Assembly (NCBI GenBank): GCA_028023455.1
Contig: JAQFVV010012446.1
Span: 1,982,001-2,046,000 of the forward strand
DNA: 64,000 bases
DNA from: Epiperipatus broadwayi
Taxonomy: Eukaryota; Onychophora; Udeonychophora; Euonychophora; Peripatidae
Direction of reading: 5' to 3'
Part shown: piece after piece, positions 44,475 to 56,412 of the stretch
Layout of the letters: the number at the start of each line of letters is the position of its first letter
Position numbering within the stretch: the first letter of the stretch is position 1
The notes under the pieces: model-generated
What the model saw: only the letters and a program-made list of their open reading frames with translations
Told to the model about the DNA's origin: nothing
The model's database searches: none
Position numbers and translations under genes: made by a program

Positions 44475-44685
44475 GGATGCATCACATGATCACATTTCCA
44501 TGCAGTGCTCTCAGATCCAAAGCTCCTCACTGACGAAGGCCACAAGCCAGAAACTAGTCTTGGGATATTGGATGAGTAGGCATTAGATATGGATTTTATG
44601 CACAAGCCTTCTGGCATCCATTGATTACTCTGTTTAGCACAGGTGGCAATACTGTATGGAGAGTTTTGCTCTGTTTAACTTAAGG
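44475..44685 (+). repeat. Family A half-unit
   Basis: Starts near ATCACATGATCACATTTCCA, contains the hammerhead-like motif, then GGCATTAGATATGGATTTTA, CATCCATTGATTACTCTG and GTATGGAGAGTTTTGC. Only one arm is present. Confidence 0.75.
44515..44573 (+). ncRNA. Hammerhead-like ribozyme motif, family A
   Basis: CTGACGA 44530-44536, stem II GGC/GCC around CACAA (three perfect pairs), GAAA 44550-44553, CTAG, GUC 44557-44559. Outer stem I ATCCAA (44515-44520) pairs with TTGGAT (44568-44573). Inner CTCA faces TTGGG, shifted by an extra T. Confidence 0.6.
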
Positions 44686-45037
44686 ATGATTCCTAGCACA
44701 AGCTTTTCTTGTTTGGAGTACTTAATTATTATTATTTATTATATTTCAATTGATTAATTAATAATAAATATAATAAATAATAATAATTAATTAATTAATT
44801 TGTATTAATAGATAAATGAAGAGGTGATAAATAACTTGGAGTTCAACTGGGCAAACTATTTTTTTTATTAAATATTGAATGTGTTTTTATATTATTTTAC
44901 TATGTATCTTTGAATTAGTAGTACTTCCGCTTTTGGCAGCCATCTTTGCAACTGGTCTTATTAAAAGCGTCCCTTAGCGATTCAGTTTCAAGAAGACAGG
45001 GACGATTGTCCCTTTACCTTTACGTCTTTTATTCAAG

Positions 45038-45043
45038 GTAAGT
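45038..45043 (+). promoter_or_regulatory. Splice-donor-like GTAAGT in the LINE 5' UTR
   Basis: CAAG followed by GTAAGT is a consensus 5' splice site, 22 bp upstream of the ORF1 start codon. Whether it is used is unknown. Confidence 0.3.
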
Positions 45044-45064
45044 CGGTTTTAAACATTATATATT

Positions 45065-47718
45065 ATGGAAAGTGATAATATAATTGATAACTCTCAAATT
45101 AATGTTAACCCTGATCTCAGCATTCAATCTAGCAATGCAGCCATCGGTCGTAAATATTATAGCCTTAGATCTAATCTAAATGCAACTAAACTAACTTCTA
45201 CTACAAATAAAAACCCACAAACCAATAAATCAAATGAAAACACCATCGCAAATATCAACAAAAGTTTAGAAAATATTCAACTTACCCCTAATATAAACAA
45301 TAGCATAAATATCTCATCAAGCGAAACTATTGAAATCCTTAACAATACAAGCAAAAACCAATCATCTCCTCTTCAAAGACTTTACGCTCCCTCAGAAGAC
45401 TCTAATGAGCAATTTTCTTTGCCCAATAATACCCCGAAAACCATATACCATATCTGAAAAAAATAGACAAAATTTCCAACAAGATGATTTCGGTGAATTT
45501 TTTAAAGTTAAAACTTTTCCACCAGAGGTCGACAAAACCAGCGCTGTCACATTACAGTTTGTCAACAGTAAATTTAAAAAATCAAAAAGAAGAAATAAAT
45601 TTTAAAACTAATAAACCTCATTCCAAAACAAACAAAGATTATAGCACAGAACAATCCATTGCTACATCAGCCAACTTGCAATCTAAACCAATTTCCTCAA
45701 TTCCAATATTGAAAAATTCCACTACGTACGCAAATATCGTAAGGTCTAAAAATTCTGAGAGCATCTCCGAAAATATTAAGGCCGATAATTTCAATGAACT
45801 ATATTTGAATATCTCAGAATTAGACACAGAACAAGAATCAAACACTCTGGAAAATGTCTCATTTAATATAAACGATCTTAATGATGACATGTTCCTAAAA
45901 ATAAATAACGAGTTCAACAAAACGATTCCCAACACTCTGTATAAATCGTTTACAAACTACTACAGCGATAAGTCGTTAATCTTAGCCATAACAAATCAAC
46001 AATGTGCATTATATAAGTTCCCTCTAGAACAATTATACAGTCTAATCAATCAAAATCAATTAGGCAGAGGCATTCACATGATCCTTAATCATCCCAATGA
46101 CCGCTATGTTATCGTTGAGTTTAAAACGTGGGCGGACCGTATGAACTTTAAAAATAACTACCGATCTTTGGGAAATTATATACTTTGCTCCATAGATATG
46201 AACCGTCCAGTTACACTATCCGGCAGAATTCAAAACTGCCTTGCCCACTTGAAAGAACAAGAACTACAAGACATCCTTATTAATTATGGTTCAGTTAGCA
46301 AATTTAAACACCTATTAAACCCTCACTTCGAAGATCAAATCCTGTCCAATACAGTTATCTTCACACTTACTTTAAAGAAAAACATTATACCCACTGACAT
46401 ACCCACCATTATTACTGCAAGAGGCTCTCCTATGGTTTTGACCTTCAGGGGAGTACAGCCACAATGTTTCTTCTGCCTTCAAAGAACACACCTTATTAAA
46501 GATTGTGCAGCAAGAATATGCATACACTGTGGTATTAAAAAGAATAAAGTTCACAGATGCCCTGGTAGACCTATTAATACAGCTATCACATCCTTAAATA
46601 GACAATCACCACATGGGACTAATTCAAACAGCAACCTCACAAACCCAGACAATCTGATTCAAATAAATCCTCCAACAAACCCTCTCACATCCAAACCTAT
46701 CTTTCAAAATGAAAATCTTCAAGAAAGAACAAACACCAACCTCTACACTAATAGTAGTGAATCAGATAACCAAGCAATAACATATACTGCTACTAAACCA
46801 ATCTCTCAAACCAATAATACTCAAGATCATTCATTAGATACATATTGTACTAATCCCCGAGAAACAATGCTAGGCCAAACTCTTTCTACAAAAGAAGACA
46901 ATATGACCAAACTATCTAACGAGATCAAGGAAAACCCAGGCGATGAAGAAAATACACTTAAAAAATTTCAAAACAATTCTTCTATAACAACTCCCACCCA
47001 GCTTAAAACCAATGATGCATCATCATTCGGGCCAGCTAAGTCTAACAAACCTAAACAAAGTGATCCACAAACTGTCCTCAATTCTTCAACACCTGCAGTA
47101 ATCAACCATCCAGATGAAAATACTTATCAAACACTCAACCCGAAAGTCAGCATAATTAATGTTTCACAACAGTTACAGGAAACCAAAAATGACTCGGGTC
47201 TAAAATTTAAACCAAATTCTTATAACAATAAAAAAACACTTTCATCAAAAGAACAGGAAAAAGAAAACAACACTACTAAACTTGAAAACCCCCAAAAAAC
47301 CAACACAACAAATACCCAAAATACAAATAAGAAAATTAAAAGAAAATCAATTCGCTCAGATAAATCAAGCTCTGATGATGACAGCTCCCATCCAATACAT
47401 TATTCACCACCACCCACTAGCAAACAAATCTCAGATATATCCAGCACAAAGCTTCACAAATCCATAGAAAAAAAGAGGAAAACCATGGATTTTATAACCA
47501 TCGATACCATTGATCCATCTGACGAATCTCAGACAGATTACACTACTTCATCAGACACCGAAGACTTCATGGATGCGTTTCCTCAACCAACAAATATATC
47601 ACCAATCCATCCACAAGTTCAATCACAAGACTCTGATTTCCAAACAACATCAGAACTCATTAACATGGAGATGGCCCACATTGACTTGGTACACTTTGCT
47701 GAGGATGGTTTGGATTAA
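45065..47718 (+). pseudogene. LINE ORF1 protein (gag-like, CCHC zinc knuckles), two frameshifts
   Basis: ORF1 proteins of this group coat the element RNA. Reading starts at ATG 45065, moves by frameshift near 45430-45450 into the frame covering 45450-45605, and near 45600 into the long frame that ends at 47718, about 880 residues in all. At 46465-46560 it encodes two knuckles: CFFCLQRTHLIKDC (CX2CX4HX4C, the retroviral-gag pattern) and CIHCGIKKNKVHRC. Before them (about 45900-46430) is a folded, RRM-like-length domain with ...VLTFRGVQPQ at its end. After them is a long, low-complexity Asn/Ser/Thr/Lys-rich tail with acidic DSSDDDSS-type patches. ORF2 follows after two codons. Confidence 0.85.
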
Positions 47719-47724
47719 TCTATC

Positions 47725-50700
47725 ATGTTCTGCAAAATTCCTGGCATTAATATTCGCGGCATCAAATCAATCAAATCAATTGATAGAGTTCTAGCTATTA
47801 AAAACTGGCTCTCGCTCTGCTCCTTTCATATACTTCTTATGGGTGAAACTAAATATCACCATAAGACTGATCATAAAATATTATCTCTTCTCTCAGCTCT
47901 CGGATTTACTAGATTTTCCATAGGCCATTCTGCTTCAGGTGGAGTCGGTATTCTTCTCAGCAAGTCAACACCACCAAACAGTTTTAGCATTCTATTCCTA
48001 GATGCCAATATTATTGTCATAGAAATAGACTATTGGGGTTATCCGATCATCATAGCTTATATATATACAGCCAAAGACACCTCTCAATATCTAAAAATAA
48101 TCCATATCCTAAATGCCATCAACGCTAACAGAGCCTCTCCTACTATTCTTCTGGGAGACTTTAACACTACATACAATGACTTCAACAAGAGATTTTTGCA
48201 TCTAATAAATCGCAGATTAATGTGTGGAGAGGGTTTCTTCCCTCCTGAAGCCTACTCTTTCTATACTAAAACTAAAAGTTCCCTGATTGATTTGGTTTTC
48301 TACACCCCAGACCTTCATTTCAATCTTGATGCAGCCTTGGCCCCTGTTGCTTTCTCTGATCATATGGCTCTAATCTTACAACTTACACCTATTGCAATCC
48401 CTACACCTATTGATGGACCTGGTAAAACCATGCGCATGATCACCCAATCAAATATGACCAAAGCGATAGTGTCTGAGGCATACATCCTTTTCCAGAAAAT
48501 AAACATCCTTTCCCTGCCTGCTGAGGAGGGCTGGTTTTCCTTCATTGGAATACTTCAGTCCATATTAAATCACCACACCAGGAAAATCAAAGGACTTAAT
48601 GGCCTGCTAAATGACCTAACAGACATTAATATACAACTTCAAGCATCACAGCAAAATTTCACAAATACAGAAAAAATTATCTTCCTTAAAAATCTCTACA
48701 AAATCAAGCAAAAGTCCCTTGCAGAATATATATCCATCAGAAGAGCCAAATGTTTCTTAGCACAACAACACTGCTGGATGAGAGACTATCTCAGATGGGC
48801 ACTGGGATACAATAAAAAACAAATCACTCCCTTATCCATTAATACTAATGGAACCAATCTTATTGGCTTTCCAATGATGCAGCACATCAGCAAACAATTC
48901 TGCCAATTAATGCAAAAAGATGGAGTTCCTCCTATAAACAGCTGGTTGGATGCTGGCGACCCCGGAGAACATGGCATCATGGAAATCCAAATCAAAAAGA
49001 AGATAACATCTCTCCCTGACGGCGTTCATCCTGGCCTTCATGGCATCCCAAATTTCCTTCTCAAACACCTCAGTCAATTCATTGTGCCAATTATTAAAAA
49101 AATGATTGATCACCTAGCCTCCGGCAACAGAAACATAACAGATCTTTACCCAGTGGCACTCATGCCTTTTATTAAAAAAGCAAAACCACTAAACGACATT
49201 AACAGTATCCGGCCAATTTCTATGACCCCATTGCTTATCAAGATAATTGAGTCAGTCATTAAAGATCAAATACAAACTCAAATTCTTAGCCATATCTCGT
49301 CAAACCAATACGGAAAAAAGGGATCATCAACCTCGCATGATATGTCCAATGTAACTGCACTGTTCAATTACATCAGAGGACATCGTAAATCAAAACCTAT
49401 TGCTGTCCAGCTGGATGTTGCGGCAGCATTTGATTCAGTCCAAATAAATATCCTTCTGGATATTCTGTTGGAATTCGACATTCCAGCTGGGATTGTACAG
49501 ATGGTCAGCAATCTGCTCAACAACAGAGATTTTTCTCTCTCTTGATGGCAAGATCACACCAGGCTTCAAGCCATACAAGTCGATCCCTCAAGGATCCCCG
49601 CTCAGTGCCCTTTTCTTCACAGCATACATCAACCCTCTTCTGATGGATATAGAAAAAAACCTCCCTGGAATTTTCCTTCCCTCTCTCAATAAAAACTTCA
49701 ATGTATTTGCACAAATAAATTTTAACAAATCTTCCATCTGGAAGATAATGTCTGGTAAACAAATTAACTCTCCCTTTTCTGCAAAACCCCAAAGATACCT
49801 AGGTTTTCCAATCTACAAAACTCCAACTGCAATGGCAAGAGAGATTCAAGATGCAATCCTCCATTCAACTGAAGCCATTACCACTTCACTCTCTAGAGTA
49901 TACCTTTCATTATATGGAAAGGTTGGCCTCCTCAACATGATCATAATGCCAAAAATCTCATATTATCTTCCATTCGTTAAAATGTCTAAACAGTTTCAAA
50001 ATAAAATTAACCGATTATGCACCAAACTTCTCTGGAGAGGAAGGACAGTTGCTATTAGCTTGCGAGGTATCCAACGACCACCCAGGTTCAATGGACTGTC
50101 ATTCCACTCAATACAAGCAATCATTTTGCAGAAAACCCACAACACTCTACATAATCTGATCCTCTCCTGAGGATACTCTAACATTATTAAAAAAATTACA
50201 CCGACAGATCGTCCTCCACCCTCTTCCAGTTCATGGATAGCATCCCTAATACAACAACTACAACTTTATAAACCGATAATACCCTTTAACCTTAACCAAA
50301 AAATCACCTTATGGGAAGCATACAATATAATTAACTATAATCAACAACCCATTAAAACCAGCCTAAAAGTAACCAATCAAAGACTCTCATTACACACTTC
50401 AAAAGATGGAGTCTGGAACCCAAATTCCTTGACTTCATCATTAAAATAAATCTTAATGCGCTACCCACGAATTGGTTTCTTTATCACCGAAGAGGTTTTA
50501 CCAGCATTGACCCTATATGTGGTCTGTGTGCTCATGAAGATGAAACCATAGACCATATTATACACCGGTGCCCAAGACTTAAAACTCTGAAAGATATAAT
50601 TATAATCAATTCCAACATAAGACCTGATATGATTTTCTCACTTGAAAATGCCATTCATAATGGTTTTTTTTCAATAATAAGGCTTTCTACCTTTGTCCTT

Positions 50701-50870
50701 TATTCCATATGGATAGTGAGATGCAAAAGTCTCATGGAATTACCCCCCCCCCCACAAATCATACCATTGTTTTATCAAACGCTCAAAAAAAATCAAGAAA
50801 CGTGACCAGCTCCTTGCCTCCAGTAAAGTCTTTGCTGACACCTGGTCTTTAATTGCTCTTTCCTTTTCCT
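47725..50870 (+). pseudogene. LINE ORF2: APE endonuclease, RT lacking YADD, C-terminal finger
   Basis: The start ATG is seven bases after the ORF1 stop and in the same frame. Endonuclease: N9 in NIRG, E41 in GETK, D145/N147 in GDFN, the SLIDLVF block and H213 in SDH, all catalytic positions kept. RT: RPISMTPLLIKIIE, SNQYGKKGSSTSHD, LDVAAAFDS (D564) and IPQGSPLSALFF. Where the YADD box should follow NVFA, the text jumps directly to QINFNKSSIWKI (junction near 49710), an in-frame loss of roughly 35 residues. A frameshift near 49540 joins two long frames; a stop lies at 50168-50170 and a frameshift near 50430. The C-terminal finger ICGLCAHEDETIDHIIHRCP is at about 50515-50575. Confidence 0.9.
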
Positions 50871-51164
50871 GATTATCAATTCCCACCTACCCAGCATTAT
50901 AGAATAGTCATTTATAAAAGAAAATATTCATGTCTATATTAAAAATGCTAATACCATTAAACAAGTTCTTAGAATCTCTTCACTATACCTAACCACATAA
51001 GAGTATAACATTGTGCTCTCATAACATAATCTAGCCAGATGACATATAGAACATTATATAATCATATTATTGTACAATTTATTCATTTATTTATCCTTTA
51101 TTAGTATGTAATCACTATTTATTGTTAATAAAATTTTTATTGAAATGAAATCTTTGAATTAGTA

Positions 51165-52062
51165 AATGGCTTTCAAAATAGCCAGAAAGCATTCTACCAT
51201 ATCCACATCTGAATTTCACACCTAGCAGTATTAAATTTGACAATATTTTTAGGTTACAACAAGCTTAGCATTTTTCTTTTAGACAGTTATTTTCTATCCG
51301 ATCTAGATAATTGATAAATGGGTATCGGAACTTTTTTTAGCTAGAGAGTATAACAAGAGTAAAAACTGCTCAAACTCTCACCCTCTGGAAATTAGCAGCT
51401 CGTGATTCTCTTTGGATGGCTGTTGGAGAAGTCTTTAGGCTATTTAAAGATTATATTACCTCTCTTTAAATAATATAACCTCTCTTTAAATAATATAAAT
51501 TTTCATTTGATATTAAGCTTACTTATAAAGTGAATATATGTTAGTGGAATGGATATAATTAATTGATAATGTGATTTGTATAATTAAATATCTTGAGAAG
51601 GTCTCAATGGAGATGAAAGCCAGTTCGATAAATATTAAAATATAATTATCATTAATTGTTTATTTCAATCTTATTTAGATTGATTATTTAATTTATATAT
51701 ATATATATTATAACATTATGGACAAATAAGTTATATTGGATATTTGACCATTATAGTTATTTTGTAAAATGCGTGCATTGTTGCATACCCTATTCCATGG
51801 CATTCCAAGTTCAACTAGAGCAAATGCATAAATTTATACGTATTCATAGTTTTTTACAATTTTTAATTAGAACTAAAATTAAACACATTTAATATTTACA
51901 TATTTTATGGTCAAATATACAGTATATATCTAGATAATAATAAACAAGAATATGTTACATATACATATATAGGCACATTAATTATATAGACATTAAATAT
52001 ATGCATATATTATGTGTTTGGAATATTTAAAAATAATTACATTTATATATGTATATAGATGT
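51165..52062. other. AT-rich spacer
   Basis: Contains a short tandem duplication (CTCTCTTTAAATAATATAA, about 51460-51498). No gene seen. Confidence 0.4.
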
Positions 52063-52335
52063 TTTTAGGTCATATTGCTAGAAGAGATAATAGATAGACA
52101 GTTGATATCTTAAACTGAATGCCAAAAGATTGTAAAAGACACAGAAAGAGATAACATGTGAGATGAATGAAGTAAGGAAGTATGCTGGAGTGATGTGAAG
52201 AAGAGAGGCTAGAGATCAGAGAAGATGGATTGAACTTGGAGAGACTTTCATCTCGTGTGGATTGATAATGGTAGAAATGATGTTGATGATAGATTAGATA
52301 GATAGATATTGTATATTTATGTAATTGATGATAGA
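52063..52335 (+). mobile_element. 3' fragment of RTE/BovB-like LINE
   Basis: Plus-strand counterpart of the C-terminus at 11680-11900: GGTCATATTGCTAGAAGAGA (WAGHIARR region), GCCAAAAGATTGTAAAAGAC, ATGTGAGATGAATGAAGTAA and GGAGAGACTTTCATCTCGTG (GETFIL), ending in GATGTTGATGAT, then a GATA run. A typical 5'-truncated copy with a tail repeat. Confidence 0.85.
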
Positions 52336-52614
52336 TTAGATAGATAGTTATTGCATATTTATGTAATAGATGATTGTAATACAATTGTTGTTTTTTTTAA
52401 TCTGAAAAAGGCTGCTAGACAGTTGAAACTGCAAAAATTAAATAAAGTCTTAATACTAAGCTTGCATTTTATACACAATCAATGAAGCTATACATAACAA
52501 TTGACAAAGTAAGAACTTTCAGGAATTCTATGTTCCCATATTCATAGCTCTTCTCACTAGTAGTTAGTGAATACCACAGTAATATATGCAAATTTATTCA
52601 ATAATGTTTAAATG

Positions 52615-52802
52615 TCCCATTTTTTAGAGGTAGTATGGCAGGTATCTATCTCTTCAGTTGATTGCTTTGAGATCATATGTGATAAAAGAAGCCTCCATTG
52701 CTTTGTGTTTCATGTCATTGCCTCTGTTCACATTATCTCAGCTGAAACTGGTTGGAAAGTGTGGCCAGTGACTCTTTCATGCTCTACAAATATTGAGCTG
52801 TC
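52615..52802 (-). pseudogene. Possible GIY-YIG endonuclease relic of a Penelope-like element
   Basis: One reverse-strand frame reads SSIFVEHERVTGHTFQPVSA, then EIM, with stops, TEAMT and KQWRLLLSH over ~60 codons. The order EH-(x)-TGH followed by AEI and an E near the end is the second half of the GIY-YIG endonuclease domain at the C-terminus of Penelope-like elements. No RT was found nearby and the GIY half is not clear, so this is tentative. Confidence 0.4.
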
Positions 52803-53879
52803 TTCAGTCTTAGTTTGTGTTCTGTGGTATATATATTGATGTTCCAATACTCTAGTGGTAATGTTTGCTTTAGTTTTGCCATAGTATGTTGCTTGTCACC
52901 TTTGTTGGGGGAAAAGGGATCTTGTACATGACATAGGGGGTTAGTTCAGGTGTAATAAAGTCTCATGAAAAGTACATTATAAGAAATATAGTAAAGGTTT
53001 ATTAGAAGCAATATGTAATAATAATAGAAGTTATGGAGATCATTTCACCAATTAGTTAAACTATACACCAGATAATTCCACCACTATTTACTACATCAAA
53101 ATTTTTACAAGATCCATTAAAAACATTTTGTAAATCATCATTTTGATTTGGTAAGCATAATACAAACTTTCAACATAGTATAAATCTCTTCCAAGTTAAA
53201 AGGTTTAATTTATTATGATGTTTGCATCATTAGACCATCATTAAACTGTTCCAAAGATGGCTGAGAAATGAAACGGAAAACAAAGTTAAGCTAAAATACA
53301 TTCTAGTTATTAATTTAAATTTTTATTTCAAATGTCTCAGATTTTCTACAGCATAATAACTCCAAATAGTTTTATATCCAAGTAATACCTCTTGATCATT
53401 ATCAAAATGCGATCACCATCTTAATAGCACAGTTATAGAAGCTGAGAAGATAAGGTTTTTATTAAAAGTTAGAAACTTAATCGTGAAACTTATATCTTAA
53501 TGTTACTTCATGAAATCATAGCTGTCAAAAAATAGGAAACAAAGGCTAGTCTTCATCCTTGTTTTTAATATCAGTTTTCATTTCTAACGTGTCAGATTTT
53601 TCCCAGCAGTAATAACACTTCTTCAAAAGAATACTACAAACAAGCAATAACGTTTAAGTATAATTGGAAATAGTTTGCAATTACTTTCCACCATTTTAAA
53701 AATGAATTATTGTTGTGAGAGTGCTATCATTAACAACCAAATTTCATTTCTTGTTCATAATACTGTATTGCCTTTGCAAAAAACATCATTATAAGTAATT
53801 TACCATTTGCTTAAAGGTTTGTGATGATTGTATTTTATATGTGATAATATGTTGGGGTATTTACATCATCTATGATTAA
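52803..53879. other. Spacer
   Basis: 52803-52930 may continue the relic above. The rest is background without a recognised feature. Confidence 0.35.
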
Positions 53880-54120
53880 AGATTGAATGTCTAGAAAATT
53901 TTAAACTGTATTTAAACTCTTCCAAATACAAACAACTGTTAGTAATAACATACAAGGTTAGTAGATTATAATGTTTCAAGTGGTATTATTCTCCACTCTT
54001 CTTCAGGTGTTACTGGCCTGACCAATGACAATTCTAACATAGGAGTCACATACATCCTTTTAGATTCTTGAATATTAAATTTTAAGGCAACGCATTAATT
54101 GAATGAGCTATTCTGTCAAA
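53880..54120 (-). repeat. Interspersed repeat with tRNA-like segment, copy 2
   Basis: Aligns with 9270-9500 over the whole length (see there). The B-box is decayed, reading GGAGTCACATACATCC on the plus strand where copy 1 has GGAATCAAACCTGG. Confidence 0.5.
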
Positions 54121-54719
54121 GGCAAGTCTGTAGATATTTCATATACTTATCTATGAGAGTCAGTTCAAATCCTCCGGATTCCTTCATTTTTTTAATACTT
54201 TTTTCTAACCTCTATCTATATATACATTTGTCATCTACCTCACTAAGTAAACGGGATTTACAACCAAGTGATAATATTTGATAATTATTAATGGTATTTG
54301 TTCTAAAGAAAATAATTTAAGATTACAAAGCAAAAACAAATAACTACATTGAATATTATAATTTTTTTTCCTAGATGCCATTTTCCCGTCACTTAAATAT
54401 TTTTTAATCAAATTTAAAATGCAAAATGTGGCTTTTATTTTTTGTTTTTCCTCAGGCATTTGTATTTTATTTCTTTATAAAAAGTTTTAAAAACTCTTAA
54501 AATGCAAATTAGAAATATTAATGCAGTAATTTTAATGGAATATAACACTGCTAAATGTGGCTTAACACTATAAATAAAATAAACAAGGGAAGAAAAAAAA
54601 TACATGTCATGTTAATATTATTATATGTATAAAAAATGTTGCATTTCTTTTAAAAAGTAAAATATAAATAAAACATTAGAAAGATTAAAACATCTTTGAA
54701 GTCTTCAAATTTCCATTAT

Positions 54720-54750
<31 letters not shown>

Positions 54751-54899
54751 CTTCAAGTTTTGATTTTTGACTGTGTTATTTCATATGAAGTTGTTACAAC
54801 TTCTTTTCCTATACTTTAAAAAAATAAGAATAATTAAATATTAAAGTGAGTTTCTTTGTTTTTGAAATGAATTATTCATAAAAGGTATATTTTATTTTC
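54121..54899. other. AT-rich spacer
   Basis: Includes (ATT)n at 54713-54741. No gene. Confidence 0.4.
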
Positions 54900-55205
54900 A
54901 AACTCCCTATAGACATCCACCTATCCAATATAACCATGCACATGGTCACATATATGTGAAAACGATAAATCTCCAGTATTCATATATCATGCTGAATCAG
55001 AACTCATTAGTTGGTCCAGATCGTCATCTCGCGCACGTATATATAATCAGAGCTCAGTTTATATTAAGATAGCAAATGTACACTTTAATGAGCAGGTTTC
55101 AATCCTCTCCACTCTTCAGTTATCCATATCACTAAAAATCTGATGATGGAGTACTCAAAGTCCTTGATGATGCCAATATTATTGTCATACCTATGTCCCA
55201 TTAAT
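54900..55205 (-). repeat. Family B unit (reverse)
   Basis: Carries, in reverse order, the family B landmarks CATCATCAGATTTTTAG, AAGTGTACATTTGCTATC and the hammerhead region (TGAATCAGAACTCATTAGTT). Inverted relative to the unit at 55595-55905. Confidence 0.75.
54970..55025 (-). ncRNA. Hammerhead-like motif, family B, decayed
   Basis: Reverse strand: CTAATGA in place of CTGATGA, stem II GTTCTG/CAGCAT partly paired, GATA in place of GAAA. Two core positions are lost, so it is inactive. Confidence 0.5.
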
Positions 55206-55594
55206 TATATCTAGGTTAAGTATATACATTATACTTATATTTCAATATTCTATATTTTATAAGCAATAAAATAAAGTTATAAACTTTTTACAAGTTGGTT
55301 GTTATGGAAGATAGAAAAGATTGTTTATATTGAAATAGTTACAAGAATCTTTATAATATTTTATATACAAGTATAGCATATATACATAAACTAGATGTGA
55401 TTAGAGGGGATTTGAACCCAGACTTTCAAGATCCCTTCAGTCATCTACTCCATCCTATACAACTAATACACATGACCACATGCATGTAAAAAAGATAAAC
55501 GATGAGCTTAAGTAGATATTCTATACTTGCACTTTAAGATTAAGCCTACATTCTGCCATCCTTCTGTGTATTTAAATTGTCTTAAGTTTCTACA
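55206..55594. repeat. Spacer with a family B end fragment (55400-55510)
   Basis: GGGGATTTGAACCCAGACTT, then CATGACCACATGCATGTAAA, is the terminal part of family B in reverse orientation. It lies between two larger inverted family B units. The remainder is AT-rich. Confidence 0.6.
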
Positions 55595-55905
55595 TAGGAG
55601 GGGTCAGAATGACTTACAGTCAACATGGGTATGACAACAAAATTGGCAAATAAGGGATTTGAACATGCCATCATCACATGTTATGGATGGCTAAAGAGTT
55701 GGAAGAGTGGAGAAGATTGAAGCCTATCCATTAAAATTTGAACATTTGCTATTTTAATATAAACCAAGCACTGATTATATATGTGTGGGAAATGATGATC
55801 TGGACCAACTGAAGAATGCTAGTTTAACACAAAATACTGTATGTTGGAGATCATTTATCTTTTTTCACATGTACATGGTCATGTGTATTGGTCGTACAGG
55901 ATGGA
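55595..55905 (+). repeat. Family B unit (forward)
   Basis: Runs from GGAGGGGTCAGAATGACTTA through TGAAGCCTATCCATTAAAAT and the hammerhead-like motif to GTGTATTGGTCGTACAGGAT. Same landmark order as 18140-18500 and 21830-22235. Confidence 0.75.
55795..55854 (+). ncRNA. Hammerhead-like motif, family B, stem I conserved, core lost
   Basis: CTGAAGA (a permitted CUGANGA form) at about 55808-55814. Outer stem I ATGATC (55795-55800) with GATCAT (55849-55854) and inner CCAA/TTGG are perfect, but GAAA has become AAAA. The outer helix differs from the ATAATC/GATTAT of other copies at a position where both strands changed. Confidence 0.55.
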
Positions 55906-56304
55906 GTTAAGAATCTTTATATTGAAAATAGATGGACTAAAAATGGAGTGAACATACCTTTACAGCAAGGGTGAGCCTCCTTTTTTCTGGGCAAGAGCTT
56001 CTTGTAATTTTCTCTAAGTGTTGCAATCCACCATTTATATATAACATGCATGTTTTTAAAATGTTTTCAATGTTTCCTTTTTTGTTGTGACACACTTGCA
56101 TGACATATATAACACATATTTTGATTCCTCATTGTGAAGAAAAACTGTTCTTCCCATTCCGTATTAAAATTGTAAGTCTTGATTTTCTTTGCAATTGTTT
56201 CGGATACTGCACTCTTCTTTTAAAATATGTTAAAGTAATAATTTTTTAAAGATAAAATTAATTAAATTTATGCTCCTATCACAACAAAAGATACAGTTTA
56301 AACC
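55906..56304. other. Spacer
   Basis: No recognised feature. Confidence 0.35.
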
Positions 56305-56412
56305 ATTAAAATATCATATGATCACCATTGCCTATGCTTACATAAACCTTCTTGTATCCATTGATTACTAAAGCTTGCACTAGGTGGCACTACTATATAG
56401 TTTGCTACTGTT
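56305..56412 (-). repeat. Family A end fragment
   Basis: ATATGATCACCATTGCCTAT, then TATCCATTGATTACT and GTGGCACTACTATATAG. The hammerhead core is deleted between the two ends. Confidence 0.65.

Larger units (their letters stand above)
44906..51164 (+). mobile_element. Full-length L1/Tx1-like LINE with perfect 15-bp TSD
   Basis: ATCTTTGAATTAGTA occurs at 44906-44920 and 51150-51164, flanking 6229 bp (44921-51149). The element starts with a GC-richer 5' UTR (GTACTTCCGCTTTTGGCAGC), has an ORF1 with zinc knuckles and an ORF2 with APE endonuclease, RT and C-terminal finger, and ends AATAAAATTTTTATTGAAAT. ORF damage (frameshifts, an internal deletion, a stop) postdates a complete insertion. The order and the ORF2 style place it in the L1/Tx1 branch; the precise clade needs a tree. 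Confidence 0.92.
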
